64,000 nucleotides of DNA, taken from positions 434,001-498,000 of the forward strand of contig NZ_JAHCSG010000001.1 of assembly GCF_018474015.1 (NCBI RefSeq), in the 5' to 3' direction. A program made the translations under genes and the position numbers. The notes under the pieces are model-generated. The model made no database searches and had not been told where the DNA came from. It saw only the letters and a program-made list of their open reading frames with translations. The DNA is from Williamsia sp. CHRR-6. GTDB taxonomy: Bacteria; Actinomycetota; Actinomycetes; Mycobacteriales; Mycobacteriaceae. Positions 24,202-32,028 of the stretch are shown piece after piece (the stretch's first letter is position 1; the number at the start of each line of letters is the position of its first letter).

Positions 24202-24736
24202 TCAGTCGACGGTGATGCGCGCCTGGATCTCGCGGATCGTGTCGCCGAGGATGCCGCGGCTCAAGAGTCCTGGTCCCAGCGGGCCACCGGATTCGGCGCC
24301 GACCGGCGGCAGCAGTCGCAGGATCGCGCGCTCACCTTCGCTGCACTGCGTCACCTGCCAGTCGATCTCGTCGGCGACCGCGCCGTCGTCACCGGGGTGC
24401 CAGCGACACCGCCTTCACCGCGTAGGCCGCGGCGCCGAGCGCATGGGCACCCATGTGGGCGACCCCTGACGCCTGGGCCACCGACCGGGCGGCCGCCGCA
24501 CCGGCGGGGGTTGTGGCAGCCCCGGCCGCCTTCACCGCGATCATCCGTTTCCCGATCTCGACGGCCGCATTGCTCTCCCCCGCACTGAAGGCACGCGTCC
24601 GAGCCAGGGCGTCGTGAATCGCGTGTGCTGCCTCGGGCTCGGCGTCAAAGAGCGGGAGCACACGCTCTGCGCACGCGGCCGCCCACCGCGCGATCACACG
24701 CCGGTCGGTGTCGTCGAGGGTCTGCGTCGAGGTCAC
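24202..24736 (-). pseudogene. Imm-5-like putative immunity protein, frameshifted
   Basis: The frame from the GTG at 24736 encodes TSTQTLDDTDRRVIARWAAA, RVLPLFDAEPEAAHAIHDAL and SVAQASGVAHMGAHALGAAA, characteristic of the Imm-5-like family of putative immunity proteins. After AVKAVSLAPR it hits TGA, but in another frame the family continues from about 24402: PGDDGAVADEIDWQVTQCSE, then RLLPPVGAESGGPLGPGLLS and IREIQARITVD, ending at TGA (24202-24204). A small indel near 24400-24408 therefore breaks the gene, or is a read error. The GTG lies 10 bases from the 37-bp palindrome. Confidence 0.7.
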
Positions 24737-24746
24737 GGGTTCATGC

Positions 24747-24783
24747 GTAGCAGTTCTTCCCGCTGAGCGGGAAGAACTGCTAC
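24747..24783. repeat. Perfect 37-bp palindrome between divergent genes
   Basis: Two 18-bp arms (left arm starts GTAGCAGTTCTTCCC at 24747, right arm ends GAAGAACTGCTAC at 24783) flank a single central G at 24765. It lies 10 bases from the start of the frameshifted Imm-5-like gene and 23 bases before the membrane protein start. It could be a regulator site or an RNA hairpin in either leader. Confidence 0.9.
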
Positions 24784-24806
24784 GGATCTGTGCAGGGGTG
24801 GGTCGC

Positions 24807-25331
24807 ATGGACGCCGAGCGAATCCTGACCGGTGCACGTCGCCTTCGACGGGCGTCGTGGTGGGTGTTCGTGATCGTCGCGCTGGCCGCGGGACGGGTGT
24901 CGTGGGTGGACCTCGGCAATGGACGAACGGTCACCTACAGCGGCACGTACGCGCCGCTCGAGGCTGTCGACATGTCGAAGTCCTACTCCACCTCGCTCGA
25001 GATCAGCTATGCGGTGCGTGGGGGAATCGAGTGGACGGCGATCGTGACCGTCTGTGCGGCAGCACTTGTCGTCGTCGCAGCTATCGTGCAGGCCGCCTAC
25101 GCGCGACCGCGACCGATGGTGGCCGTCCTCACCGTGCTCGCGTCACCCGTCGCAATCCTCGCCGTGGCCGCCGCCGTGGACGGCATCGGCGGCATCACCT
25201 TCCGTCTGTCCCTGGCCGTGCTCATCGTCCTCGCTGCGGTCGCGGTGCACGGGTGCGCGACCACGGTGGCGGCCGGTCAGCTCGGGACGAGAACAACTTC
25301 AGGTCGTCGCCGGAGAAATAGTTCTGAGTGA
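24807..25331 (+). CDS. Membrane protein of unknown function, paralogue B
   Basis: 174 residues from the ATG at 24807, preceded by AGGGGTGGG. Hydrophobic segments: WWVFVIVALAAGRVSWVDLG, AIVTVCAAALVVVAAIVQAA, VAVLTVLASPVAILAVAAAV and LSLAVLIVLAAVAVHGCA. The loop after helix 1 (STSLEISYAVRGG) matches that of the paralogue at 21367. The short basic C-terminus is cytoplasmic by the positive-inside rule. No family recognised. The palindrome upstream may control it. Its 3' end overlaps a KOW-like frame on the other strand. Confidence 0.7.
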   Translation: MDAERILTGARRLRRASWWVFVIVALAAGRVSWVDLGNGRTVTYSGTYAPLEAVDMSKSYSTSLEISYAVRGGIEWTAIVTVCAAALVVVAAIVQAAYARPRPMVAVLTVLASPVAILAVAAAVDGIGGITFRLSLAVLIVLAAVAVHGCATTVAAGQLGTRTTSGRRRRNSSE

Positions 25332-25424
25332 CGCACCGACGCGGACGAGATAGCGACCGCGTCCCTCGTCGATGTGGACCACAGTGCCGACGTTTCCGGT
25401 CATCACGCCGCCCGTGATCTGCAC
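25299..25424 (-). CDS. Possible KOW-motif peptide in frame downstream of ychF
   Basis: From a GTG at 25424 the frame reads VQITGGVMTGNVGTVVHIDE then GRGRYLVRVG, which looks like a KOW motif (as in L24 and NusG). The frame is the same as ychF and is open from the ychF stop codon to 25299, with no good upstream start or ribosome site. It may be a small gene, a decayed gene or a readthrough extension. The sequence alone cannot decide, hence the low confidence. Confidence 0.3.
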   Translation of the reverse strand: MQITGGVMTGNVGTVVHIDEGRGRYLVRVGASLRTISPATT

Positions 25425-25535
25425 GGTGTCGTTCGGGTGCGAGGTTGACGAACAGCATCCGGCCTGCTCGACCTGCGCGGCCGTCCGGTGCGCGGTCTGC
25501 CGATCGCGAATGCTGCCATGAGGTTGTCCGATCGA

Positions 25536-26615
25536 TCAGACGTTGAATCTGAACTCGACCACGTCGCCGTCGGCCATGACGTAGTCCTTGCCCTCCATGC
25601 GCACCTTGCCTGCGGCCTTCGCCGCGGCCATCGAGCCCGCGGCGTCGAGGTCGTCGAACGACACGATCTCGGCTTTGATGAAGCCCTTCTCGAAGTCGGT
25701 GTGGATGACCCCGGCGGCCTTGGGGGCGGTGTCGCCCTTGTGGATCGTCCACGCGCGCGACTCTTTCGGTCCCGCCGTGAGGTAGGTCTGCAGGCCGAGG
25801 GTGTGGAAGCCGGCACGGGCCAACGAGTGCAGGCCGGGCTCGGTCTGGCCGATCGAGTCGAGCAGCTCTTGGGCGTCCTCGGCATCGAGCTCGAGCAGCT
25901 CGCTCTCGACCTTGGCGTCGAGGAACACCGCATCCGCCGGGGCCACCGCGGCACGCAACTCGTCTTTGCGAGCATCGTCGGTCAGCACCGACTCGTCGGC
26001 GTTGAACACGTACAGGAACGGCTTGGTGGTCATCAGATGAAGTTCGCGCAGCGGCGCCAAATCGATCGAATCCTTCTGCGCGAACAGGGTTTTGCCACTG
26101 TTGAGCAGGTCGTTGGCCTGCTGGGCCACCGCCAGCGTCTCGGCGAGGTCCTTGTTCTTACGGGCGTCCTTCTCCAACCGGGGAATCGCCTTCTCCAACG
26201 TCTGCACGTCGGCCAGGATCAACTCGGTCTCGATCACCTCGATGTCGGCCAACGGGTCCACCCGACCGTCGACGTGCACCACGTCGTCGTCGGCGAACAC
26301 CCGCACCACCTGACAGATGGCGTCGGCCTCACGGATGTTGGCCAGGAACTGGTTGCCCATCCCCTCGCCCTCCGAGGCGCCTTTGACGATGCCCGCGATG
26401 TCGACGAACGACACGGTGGCGGGCAGGATGCGTTCGCTGGAGTGGATCTCGGCCAGCCGACCCAGCCGTGCATCGGGCAACTCCACCACACCCACATTGG
26501 GTTCGATGGTGGCGAACGGGTAGTTCGCTGCCAACACATCGTTACGGGTCAGCGCGTTGAACAGGGTGGACTTGCCGACGTTGGGCAGTCCGACGATTCC
26601 GAGGGTGAGGCTCAC
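25536..26615 (-). CDS. ychF: Redox-responsive ribosome-binding ATPase YchF (Obg-like)
   Basis: 359 residues, the normal length. The P-loop [15 protein letters not shown] lies at residues 9-23, followed by [11 protein letters not shown] (switch I), [20 protein letters not shown] (G3 and the Gly-rich switch), and FNADES in place of the GTPase NKxD, which explains ATP preference in this family. The C-terminal TGS domain is [20 protein letters not shown]. YchF/OLA1 proteins bind the ribosome and influence oxidative stress responses and start-site fidelity. Start ATG at 26615. The AI-2E transporter gene lies 17 bases upstream in the same direction. Confidence 0.97.
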   Translation of the reverse strand: MSLTLGIVGLPNVGKSTLFNALTRNDVLAANYPFATIEPNVGVVELPDARLGRLAEIHSSERILPATVSFVDIAGIVKGASEGEGMGNQFLANIREADAICQVVRVFADDDVVHVDGRVDPLADIEVIETELILADVQTLEKAIPRLEKDARKNKDLAETLAVAQQANDLLNSGKTLFAQKDSIDLAPLRELHLMTTKPFLYVFNADESVLTDDARKDELRAAVAPADAVFLDAKVESELLELDAEDAQELLDSIGQTEPGLHSLARAGFHTLGLQTYLTAGPKESRAWTIHKGDTAPKAAGVIHTDFEKGFIKAEIVSFDDLDAAGSMAAAKAAGKVRMEGKDYVMADGDVVEFRFNV

Positions 26616-26632
26616 GAGGGATCAGTCTAGGT

Positions 26633-27796
26633 TTACCCCGCCACCGGTTCTGCATCGCTGGGTCCGGAATCCTGCGCCGGGTCACCCTCGCCGGGAGGGT
26701 CGGCGCCGTCGGGTGCCTGCGGCTTACCGCCGGTCTTGCCGTCGACGAACTCTCCGTAGTACCGCGCGATCACCGCCAGCGACGCCGCCGCAGGAACCGC
26801 GAGAAACGCTCCGACGATGCCGAACAGACTGCCACCGATCATCACCGCCAACAGCACCAGCACCGGGTGCAGGTTCATCGACTTGGCCTGCAGCCACGGC
26901 TGCAGCACGTTGCCCTCCAGCTGCTGCACCGCGACGATGATCGCCAGCACGATCAACGCGGTCACCGGTCCGTTGGCCACCAACGCGACCAGCACGGCCA
27001 GCGCGCCCGCGACGAATGCACCGACGATCGGCACAAAGCCACCGATGAAGGTCACCACTGCCAGCGCGTAGGCCAGCGGGACGTCGAGGATCACCAGACC
27101 GATCCCGATCAGCACCGCATCGACCAGGCTGACGATGGCCTGGGTGCGGATGAATCCGCCCAGCGTCGTCCACACCCGGTTGAGAACCTCCGCAAGATGG
27201 TCGGCCGCGGGGAACCCGGCCGTCCGCTGCAGCCACGGCGTGAAACGTCGACCGTCCTTGAGGAAGAAGAACACCAGCACGACCACGGTGAACGTGGTGA
27301 CCACCGCCGACCCGGCCGCACTCACCCCGGTGAACACCCCCGCCGCGATCTTCTCGCCGTTGGACTGCAGCCGTTCGGTGATGGAGTCGACCACCGAGTT
27401 CAGCTGGTTGTCACTGATGTTCAACGGCGGTCCGGCCAGCCAGTCCTCCACCTTGGTGATGCCGTCAGATGCCTTCTTGGCCAGGTCGTCGGATTGCTCG
27501 AGGACCGACGGCGTGATGGCCGCGATCACGCCGGCGAAGATTGCCACACCGCCGAGAACTGCGGTCAGTGCCGCCACCGATGGTGACACTCCTTTGTCGA
27601 GCAGCCACCGCACCAGCGGCCACAACACCGTCGAGACGACAACCGCGAGGATGACCGGCAGCACCGCCACCCACAGGCTGCCGACGATCTGGCCGATCAG
27701 CCACAGCGCTGCGGCGACCACCACGACCTGCAATCCGACGATGGAGGTGGACCTCAAATGCGCGCCGTACACCGCACCGCGACTGAGAAAAGGCAT
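26633..27796 (-). CDS. AI-2E family transporter (PerM/YdiK-like membrane protein)
   Basis: About 387 residues with seven to eight hydrophobic segments. Family features: an N-terminal pair of helices (VVVVAALWLIGQIVGSLWVAV), a soluble part (DWLAGPPLNISDNQLNSVVD), the motif FFLKDGRRF, and then GGFVPIVGAFVAGALAVLVAL and QQLEGNVLQPWLQAKSMNLH, the conserved QxxExxxxxP core. The C-terminus is a Pro/Gly/Asp-rich tail. Transported substrates are mostly unknown; the family includes AI-2 exporters and Na+/H+ antiporters. The ATG at 27796 is chosen; the frame extends to 27826. It runs in the same direction as ychF. Confidence 0.92.
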   Translation of the reverse strand: MPFLSRGAVYGAHLRSTSIVGLQVVVVAAALWLIGQIVGSLWVAVLPVILAVVVSTVLWPLVRWLLDKGVSPSVAALTAVLGGVAIFAGVIAAITPSVLEQSDDLAKKASDGITKVEDWLAGPPLNISDNQLNSVVDSITERLQSNGEKIAAGVFTGVSAAGSAVVTTFTVVVLVFFFLKDGRRFTPWLQRTAGFPAADHLAEVLNRVWTTLGGFIRTQAIVSLVDAVLIGIGLVILDVPLAYALAVVTFIGGFVPIVGAFVAGALAVLVALVANGPVTALIVLAIIVAVQQLEGNVLQPWLQAKSMNLHPVLVLLAVMIGGSLFGIVGAFLAVPAAASLAVIARYYGEFVDGKTGGKPQAPDGADPPGEGDPAQDSGPSDAEPVAG

Positions 27797-27888
27797 GGCT
27801 AGATGGTCACACATCGCCATCGCCACACCGGTCCGAGCGCCACCATCAGAAGATCACGTACCGGCAACGGATCACGTACCGTCGAACT

Positions 27889-29073
27889 GTGATCGCTCAT
27901 GCAGCATCAGCGGTGCCCTCGCCTCGGATGCGGACCCCGATTGCGCTGCTGTGCGCGGCCATCGTGGCGGTGGGCACGGCAGCGTGCGGCTCCGACTCCA
28001 CGCCCAGATCCCCCTCAGCCGGACCGGCCGCGTCCACCGGCTCGACCGACAGTGTGTCGGTGACAACCCTCATCAGCGATCTGGACCATCCGTGGGACGT
28101 GGTCATCGACCCCGCCGGAACGATCGTCACCGACGAACGCGGCGGCCGGATCATGGCGCGCTTCGCCGACGGTCGGGTGGCCCAGGTACGCGCAGACCTC
28201 CCCGACCTACAAGCCCGTGGCGAGGGCGGCCTCATGGGGATGGCCCTGGCCCGCGACTTCGCCACCACCCGGTCGGTGTACACCTGCTTCGCCAGCACCG
28301 AAGGCGATGTCCGGGTGGTGCGCTGGACCGCGGCGGCGGACTGGTCGGCGATGACGCGGGCCGACAACGTACTGATCGGCATCCCGCTCAACCCGTCGGG
28401 TCGCCACAGTGGCTGCCGCATCCTGCCCGCCCCCGACGGCACGTTGTACGTGGCCACTGGTGACACTGCCGATCCCATTGCGCCACAGAGCTTGTCGAAT
28501 CTGGGCGGCAAGATCTTGCACGTCGACAGCCGTGGCGCCGGGGTGCCCGGCAACATCGGCGACACCGCGATCCACAGCCTGGGTCACCGTAACCCGCAGG
28601 GGATGGCGTTTGCGCCCGGAACAGATCGGCTCTACACCAGCGAACACGGTCCCACGATCGACGACGAGATCAACCTCGAAGTGCCCCAGGGCAACTACGG
28701 CTGGGACCCCGACACCGCGGCAGCCGGCTACGATGAGGACGTCCCGATGACCGACACCGACCGGCACCCCGGTTCGATACCTGCAGTCTGGTCGTCCGGT
28801 CGACCCACCCTCGCCGTGGCCGATATCGATTTCCTGGGGCCGCAGTGGGGACCGCGCGCAGGCATGGCCGTGGTGGCCACCCTCAAGGCCAGCCGCCTGA
28901 TGCTGTTGCGGCTGCGCCCGGACGGGCGCTCCACCACCGAACGGGTGGACCTGTTGGCCGGGGTGCACGGGCGGCTACGGTCGATCACCACGGCGCCAGA
29001 CGGCGCACTGCTGGTCACCACCGACAACGGTGACAAGACCGACAGCATCCTGCGGGTCGCACCGCGCAGCTGA
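27889..29073 (+). CDS. PQQ-dependent sugar dehydrogenase-like lipoprotein (GSDH family)
   Basis: 394 residues. A lipoprotein signal is visible (MRTPIALLCAAIVAVGTAAC, lipidated Cys in TAAC-G). The beta-propeller shows DLDHPWDVVIDPAGTIVTDE, GGLMGMALARDF, RHSGCRILPAPDGTLYVATGD, SLGHRNPQGMAFAPG and YTSEHGPTIDDEINL, where HRNPQG and the HG-DEIN stretch are the hallmarks of the soluble glucose/sorbosone dehydrogenase family. It would oxidise a sugar in the cell envelope using PQQ, although many members lack a demonstrated activity. The GTG at 27889 or the ATG at 27928 may be the start. Upstream is a direct repeat of GATCACGTACCG (27852 and 27870). Confidence 0.85.
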   Translation: MIAHAASAVPSPRMRTPIALLCAAIVAVGTAACGSDSTPRSPSAGPAASTGSTDSVSVTTLISDLDHPWDVVIDPAGTIVTDERGGRIMARFADGRVAQVRADLPDLQARGEGGLMGMALARDFATTRSVYTCFASTEGDVRVVRWTAAADWSAMTRADNVLIGIPLNPSGRHSGCRILPAPDGTLYVATGDTADPIAPQSLSNLGGKILHVDSRGAGVPGNIGDTAIHSLGHRNPQGMAFAPGTDRLYTSEHGPTIDDEINLEVPQGNYGWDPDTAAAGYDEDVPMTDTDRHPGSIPAVWSSGRPTLAVADIDFLGPQWGPRAGMAVVATLKASRLMLLRLRPDGRSTTERVDLLAGVHGRLRSITTAPDGALLVTTDNGDKTDSILRVAPRS

Positions 29074-29082
29074 GCGGGGCGA

Positions 29083-29334
29083 TCAGCTCCGCCGAGACCT
29101 ACGCCGCTGACTTCGACTTCCACCACTGGCCGCCGAGTCGGTGTCCGATGACGTCGGGGTGGCCACAGACGCGTCTCGCGGCGCGCGCGGACGCTCGGCT
29201 CTTTCGGCCAGAATTGCCTGCTTGACCTGCTCTTCGCCGTAGAGACCCATCATGATCTCCACACCCCACGCGGGTAACTCCGACACCGGACAAAGCTGTT
29301 CTCTCCTGCGTTTGGCGCGCATGCAGGACACCAT
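29083..29334 (-). CDS. Small hypothetical protein, acidic-to-basic tail
   Basis: 83 residues or fewer. The first half (EQLCPVSELPAWGVEIMMGLYGEEQVKQAILAERAE) looks like a folded helical segment, and the second half is Ser/Arg-rich low complexity ending SQRRRSRRS. No family recognised and no clear ribosome site. Codon use at third positions is G/C-rich like real genes here. It converges with the sugar dehydrogenase gene, 9 bases apart, and is divergent from cstA. Confidence 0.4.
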   Translation of the reverse strand: MVSCMRAKRRREQLCPVSELPAWGVEIMMGLYGEEQVKQAILAERAERPRAPRDASVATPTSSDTDSAASGGSRSQRRRSRRS

Positions 29335-29412
29335 GCCACGCGATCCAACCGGTGTCGGCGAAAACCGCGCGAAACCATGCGAGCGTCGCAGATGCGCCGC
29401 GGCCGACGACGG

Positions 29413-29454
29413 TTAGCGAGGACCACTACCGGAGGTATAGTGACCCACGCCACA
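29413..29454 (+). promoter_or_regulatory. Putative cstA promoter with overlapping CRP-like half sites
   Basis: TTAGCG (29413) and TATAGT (29436) are separated by 17 bases, a good sigma-A-type pair. AGTGA-CCCACG-CCACA (29439-29454) overlaps the -10 box and matches the CRP/GlxR consensus at 8 of 10 positions. The start codon is 29 bases further on. Confidence 0.45.
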
Positions 29455-29482
29455 ACGGCAGCCATGTCGCGAAAGGACACCG

Positions 29483-31765
29483 GTGACCGCCACCCCTGAA
29501 GCCGTCGACGACCCTCATGTCGAGCTGATCAAGACCGATCCAGACCTTCCGCCGGTGGCGATCGTCGACCGGTCCCCGATGACCGTCGGCAAACGCCTGC
29601 TCTTCGCGGCCATCGGACTGCTCGGCGCCGTCGCCTGGGCGGTGATCGCGATCGTGCGCGGCGAGAACGTCAACGCGGTCTGGTTCGTGATCGCCGCACT
29701 GTGCACCTATGTCATCGCCTACCGGTTCTACGCACGCTTGATCGAGATGAAAGTGGTCATCCCGCGCGACGACCACGCCACCCCGGCGGAGATCCTCGAC
29801 AACGCCAAGGACTACATGCCCACCGACCGGCGGGTGCTCTTCGGTCACCACTTCGCCGCCATCGCCGGTGCCGGCCCACTGGTGGGACCGGTGCTGGCTG
29901 CGCAGATGGGCTACCTGCCGGGCACCATCTGGATCATCGTGGGTGTCGTGTTCGCCGGCGCGGTCCAGGACTACCTGGTGCTCACCATCTCCACCCGACG
30001 GAGAGGCCGATCGTTGGGCCAGATGGCGCGTGACGAACTCGGCCCGGTGGGCGGGGTCGCGGCGATCGTCGCCGTGTTCGTCATCATGATCATCCTGATC
30101 GCCGTGCTGGGCCTGGTGGTGGTCAACGCGCTGGCCGAAAGCCCCTGGGGCGTCTTCTCGTTGGCGATGACCCTGCCGATCGCGGTGTTCATGGGCATCT
30201 ATCTGCGCTACCTGCGTCCCGGTGCCATCACCGAGGTGTCCCTGATCGGGTTCGTGCTGTTGATGCTGGCCATCATCTCCGGTCGATGGGTGGGTGAATC
30301 CTCGTGGGGCCAGGACTGGTTCAGCCTGTCCCCGGTGTTCCTCAGCTGGGCCATCATCATCTACGGTTTCGCCGCCGCCGTACTGCCCGTCTGGTTGGTC
30401 CTGGCACCCCGCGACTACCTGTCGACGTTCATGAAGGTGGGCACCATCGCGCTGCTGGCCGTGGGCATCCTCATCGCACGCCCGGTCATGCAGGCACCCG
30501 CGGTCAGCGATTTCGCCCACAACGGGCAGGGTCCGGCGTTCGCAGGATCGTTGTTCCCGTTCCTGTTCATCACCATCGCCTGCGGGGCGCTGTCGGGCTT
30601 TCACGCGTTGGTCTCCTCGGGCACCACACCCAAGCTGCTGGAGAAGGAGAGCCAGGCGCGCATCATCGGCTACGGCGGCATGCTCACCGAGTCGTTCGTG
30701 GCGGTCATGGCGTTGATCACCGCCTGCATCCTCGATCAGCACCTGTACTTCGCGATGAACGCACCCAAGGGCGTGACCGGCGGAACTGCCGCCGGCGCAG
30801 CCGAATACACCAACGGGCTCGGTCTGCGCGGCGACCCGACCACCGCCCAGGAGATCGCCGGCTACGCCGCAGGCGTCGACGAGAAGTCGATCGTCTCGCG
30901 CACCGGTGGTGCCCCGACCCTGGCCATGGGCATGTCGGAAACCCTGCAACGGGCCTTCGGCGGAGACTCCCTGCGCTCGTTCTGGTACCACTTCGCGATC
31001 ATGTTCGAGGCCTTGTTCATCCTGACCACCGTCGACGCCGGCACGCGGGTGGCGCGCTTCATGCTTTCCGACAGCCTCAGCAACATCAAGGGCGGCAAGC
31101 GATTCGCCGATCCGTCCTGGCGGGTGGGCGCCTGGCTGTGCACGTTCGTCGTGGTCGCCGGCTGGGGCGGCATCCTGCTGATGGGGGTCACCGATCCCCT
31201 CGGTGGCATCAACACGCTGTTCCCGCTGTTCGGCATCGCCAACCAGCTGCTGGCCGCCATCGCGCTGACCGTGGTGCTGGTCGTGGTGGTGAAGAAGGGC
31301 CTGCTGAAGTGGGCGTGGATCCCTGGTCTCCCGCTGGCCTGGGACCTCACCGTCACCATGACCGCGTCGTGGCAGAAGATTTTCTCCGACAACCCGGCCA
31401 TCGGCTACTGGGCGAATCACCGCGCCTTCGTGAACGCGAAAGACCAAGGGCTGCAGACGTTCAAGACTGCCAAGACGCCCGATGAGATCGACGCAGTCAT
31501 CCGCAACACCTTCATCCAGGGCACCCTGTCGATCGTGTTCGCCGCCCTGGTGCTGATCGTGGTGGCGACCGGTGTGTGGATGTGTGTCCGCTCCATCCGG
31601 GCCGGCGGCCTGCCCACCACCGAGGACGAGACCGTGCCGTCGAAGATCTTCGCCCCCAGCGGCATGATCGCCACACCGACCGAGAAGAAGGTGGCCGCCA
31701 TGTGGGCCGAGCATCACGCCCACGCCGCCGACACACAGGGCACACGAGCACGGGTGCACACGTGA
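29483..31765 (+). CDS. cstA: Carbon starvation protein CstA (peptide/pyruvate transporter)
   Basis: 760 residues with about 17 hydrophobic segments. Family motifs: YRFYARLIEMKVV, DNAKDYMPTDRRVLFGHHFA (PTxRxVLxGHHFAAIAGAGP), GYLPGTIWIIVGVVFAGAVQDY, RRRGRSLGQMARDELG, PVWLVLAPRDYLSTFMKVG, FHALVSSGTTPKLLEKE and VDAGTRVARFMLSD. CstA imports peptides and pyruvate and is induced when carbon is scarce. The GTG at 29483 has GAAAGGA 5 bases upstream. Its stop overlaps the start of the small YbdD-like gene (GTGA), which marks a conserved operon. Confidence 0.97.
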   Translation: MTATPEAVDDPHVELIKTDPDLPPVAIVDRSPMTVGKRLLFAAIGLLGAVAWAVIAIVRGENVNAVWFVIAALCTYVIAYRFYARLIEMKVVIPRDDHATPAEILDNAKDYMPTDRRVLFGHHFAAIAGAGPLVGPVLAAQMGYLPGTIWIIVGVVFAGAVQDYLVLTISTRRRGRSLGQMARDELGPVGGVAAIVAVFVIMIILIAVLGLVVVNALAESPWGVFSLAMTLPIAVFMGIYLRYLRPGAITEVSLIGFVLLMLAIISGRWVGESSWGQDWFSLSPVFLSWAIIIYGFAAAVLPVWLVLAPRDYLSTFMKVGTIALLAVGILIARPVMQAPAVSDFAHNGQGPAFAGSLFPFLFITIACGALSGFHALVSSGTTPKLLEKESQARIIGYGGMLTESFVAVMALITACILDQHLYFAMNAPKGVTGGTAAGAAEYTNGLGLRGDPTTAQEIAGYAAGVDEKSIVSRTGGAPTLAMGMSETLQRAFGGDSLRSFWYHFAIMFEALFILTTVDAGTRVARFMLSDSLSNIKGGKRFADPSWRVGAWLCTFVVVAGWGGILLMGVTDPLGGINTLFPLFGIANQLLAAIALTVVLVVVVKKGLLKWAWIPGLPLAWDLTVTMTASWQKIFSDNPAIGYWANHRAFVNAKDQGLQTFKTAKTPDEIDAVIRNTFIQGTLSIVFAALVLIVVATGVWMCVRSIRAGGLPTTEDETVPSKIFAPSGMIATPTEKKVAAMWAEHHAHAADTQGTRARVHT

Positions 31766-31959
31766 TCACCACCTGGGCGGCGCGCGTGGCACGATCGGTG
31801 CGGGATTACGTTCGCGCCGTGCTCGGTGAGGACCACTATCAGCGCTACCTCGAGCACCATGCGCGCCGCCATCCCGGTGAGCCGGCGATGACCGTGGGCG
31901 AATATTGGCGCACCCGGCATTCCGAGCAGGAGCGCAACCCCGCGACCCGCTGCTGCTGA
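31762..31959 (+). CDS. YbdD/YjiX family small protein (CstA partner)
   Basis: 65 residues. WAARVARSVRDYVRAVLGED then YQRYLEHHARRHPGEPAMTVGEYWRTRHSEQE is the typical YbdD/YjiX pattern (YxxYLxHxxxxHPxxxxMxxxEFxR). In Enterobacteria the equivalent partner is needed for CstA-family pyruvate uptake (BtsT/YjiX, CstA/YbdD). The GTG start overlaps the cstA stop codon by GTGA, so translation is coupled. It ends in Arg-Cys-Cys, a feature seen in many actinobacterial copies as I recall. Confidence 0.93.
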   Translation: MITTWAARVARSVRDYVRAVLGEDHYQRYLEHHARRHPGEPAMTVGEYWRTRHSEQERNPATRCC

Positions 31960-32028
31960 GATCCCGCGCCGCCGCGATGGCCGATTCCCGCCAGCACACC
32001 GCCGGGTGAACCTGCCAGGGTGGACGCC

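Noticed and set aside
25488-26630. 380-residue plus-strand frame
   Set aside because: Antisense of ychF; no domain and composition typical of a shadow frame.
27852-27881. Direct repeat GATCACGTACCG as a transposon target duplication
   Set aside because: Only 6 bp separate the two 12-bp copies, so no element can lie between; it may be a regulator site or chance and is mentioned with the sugar dehydrogenase gene.
29426-31759. 777-residue open frame on the minus strand
   Set aside because: It is the antisense of cstA; its His/Gly/Asp-rich composition is the mirror of G/C-rich third positions and there are no family motifs.
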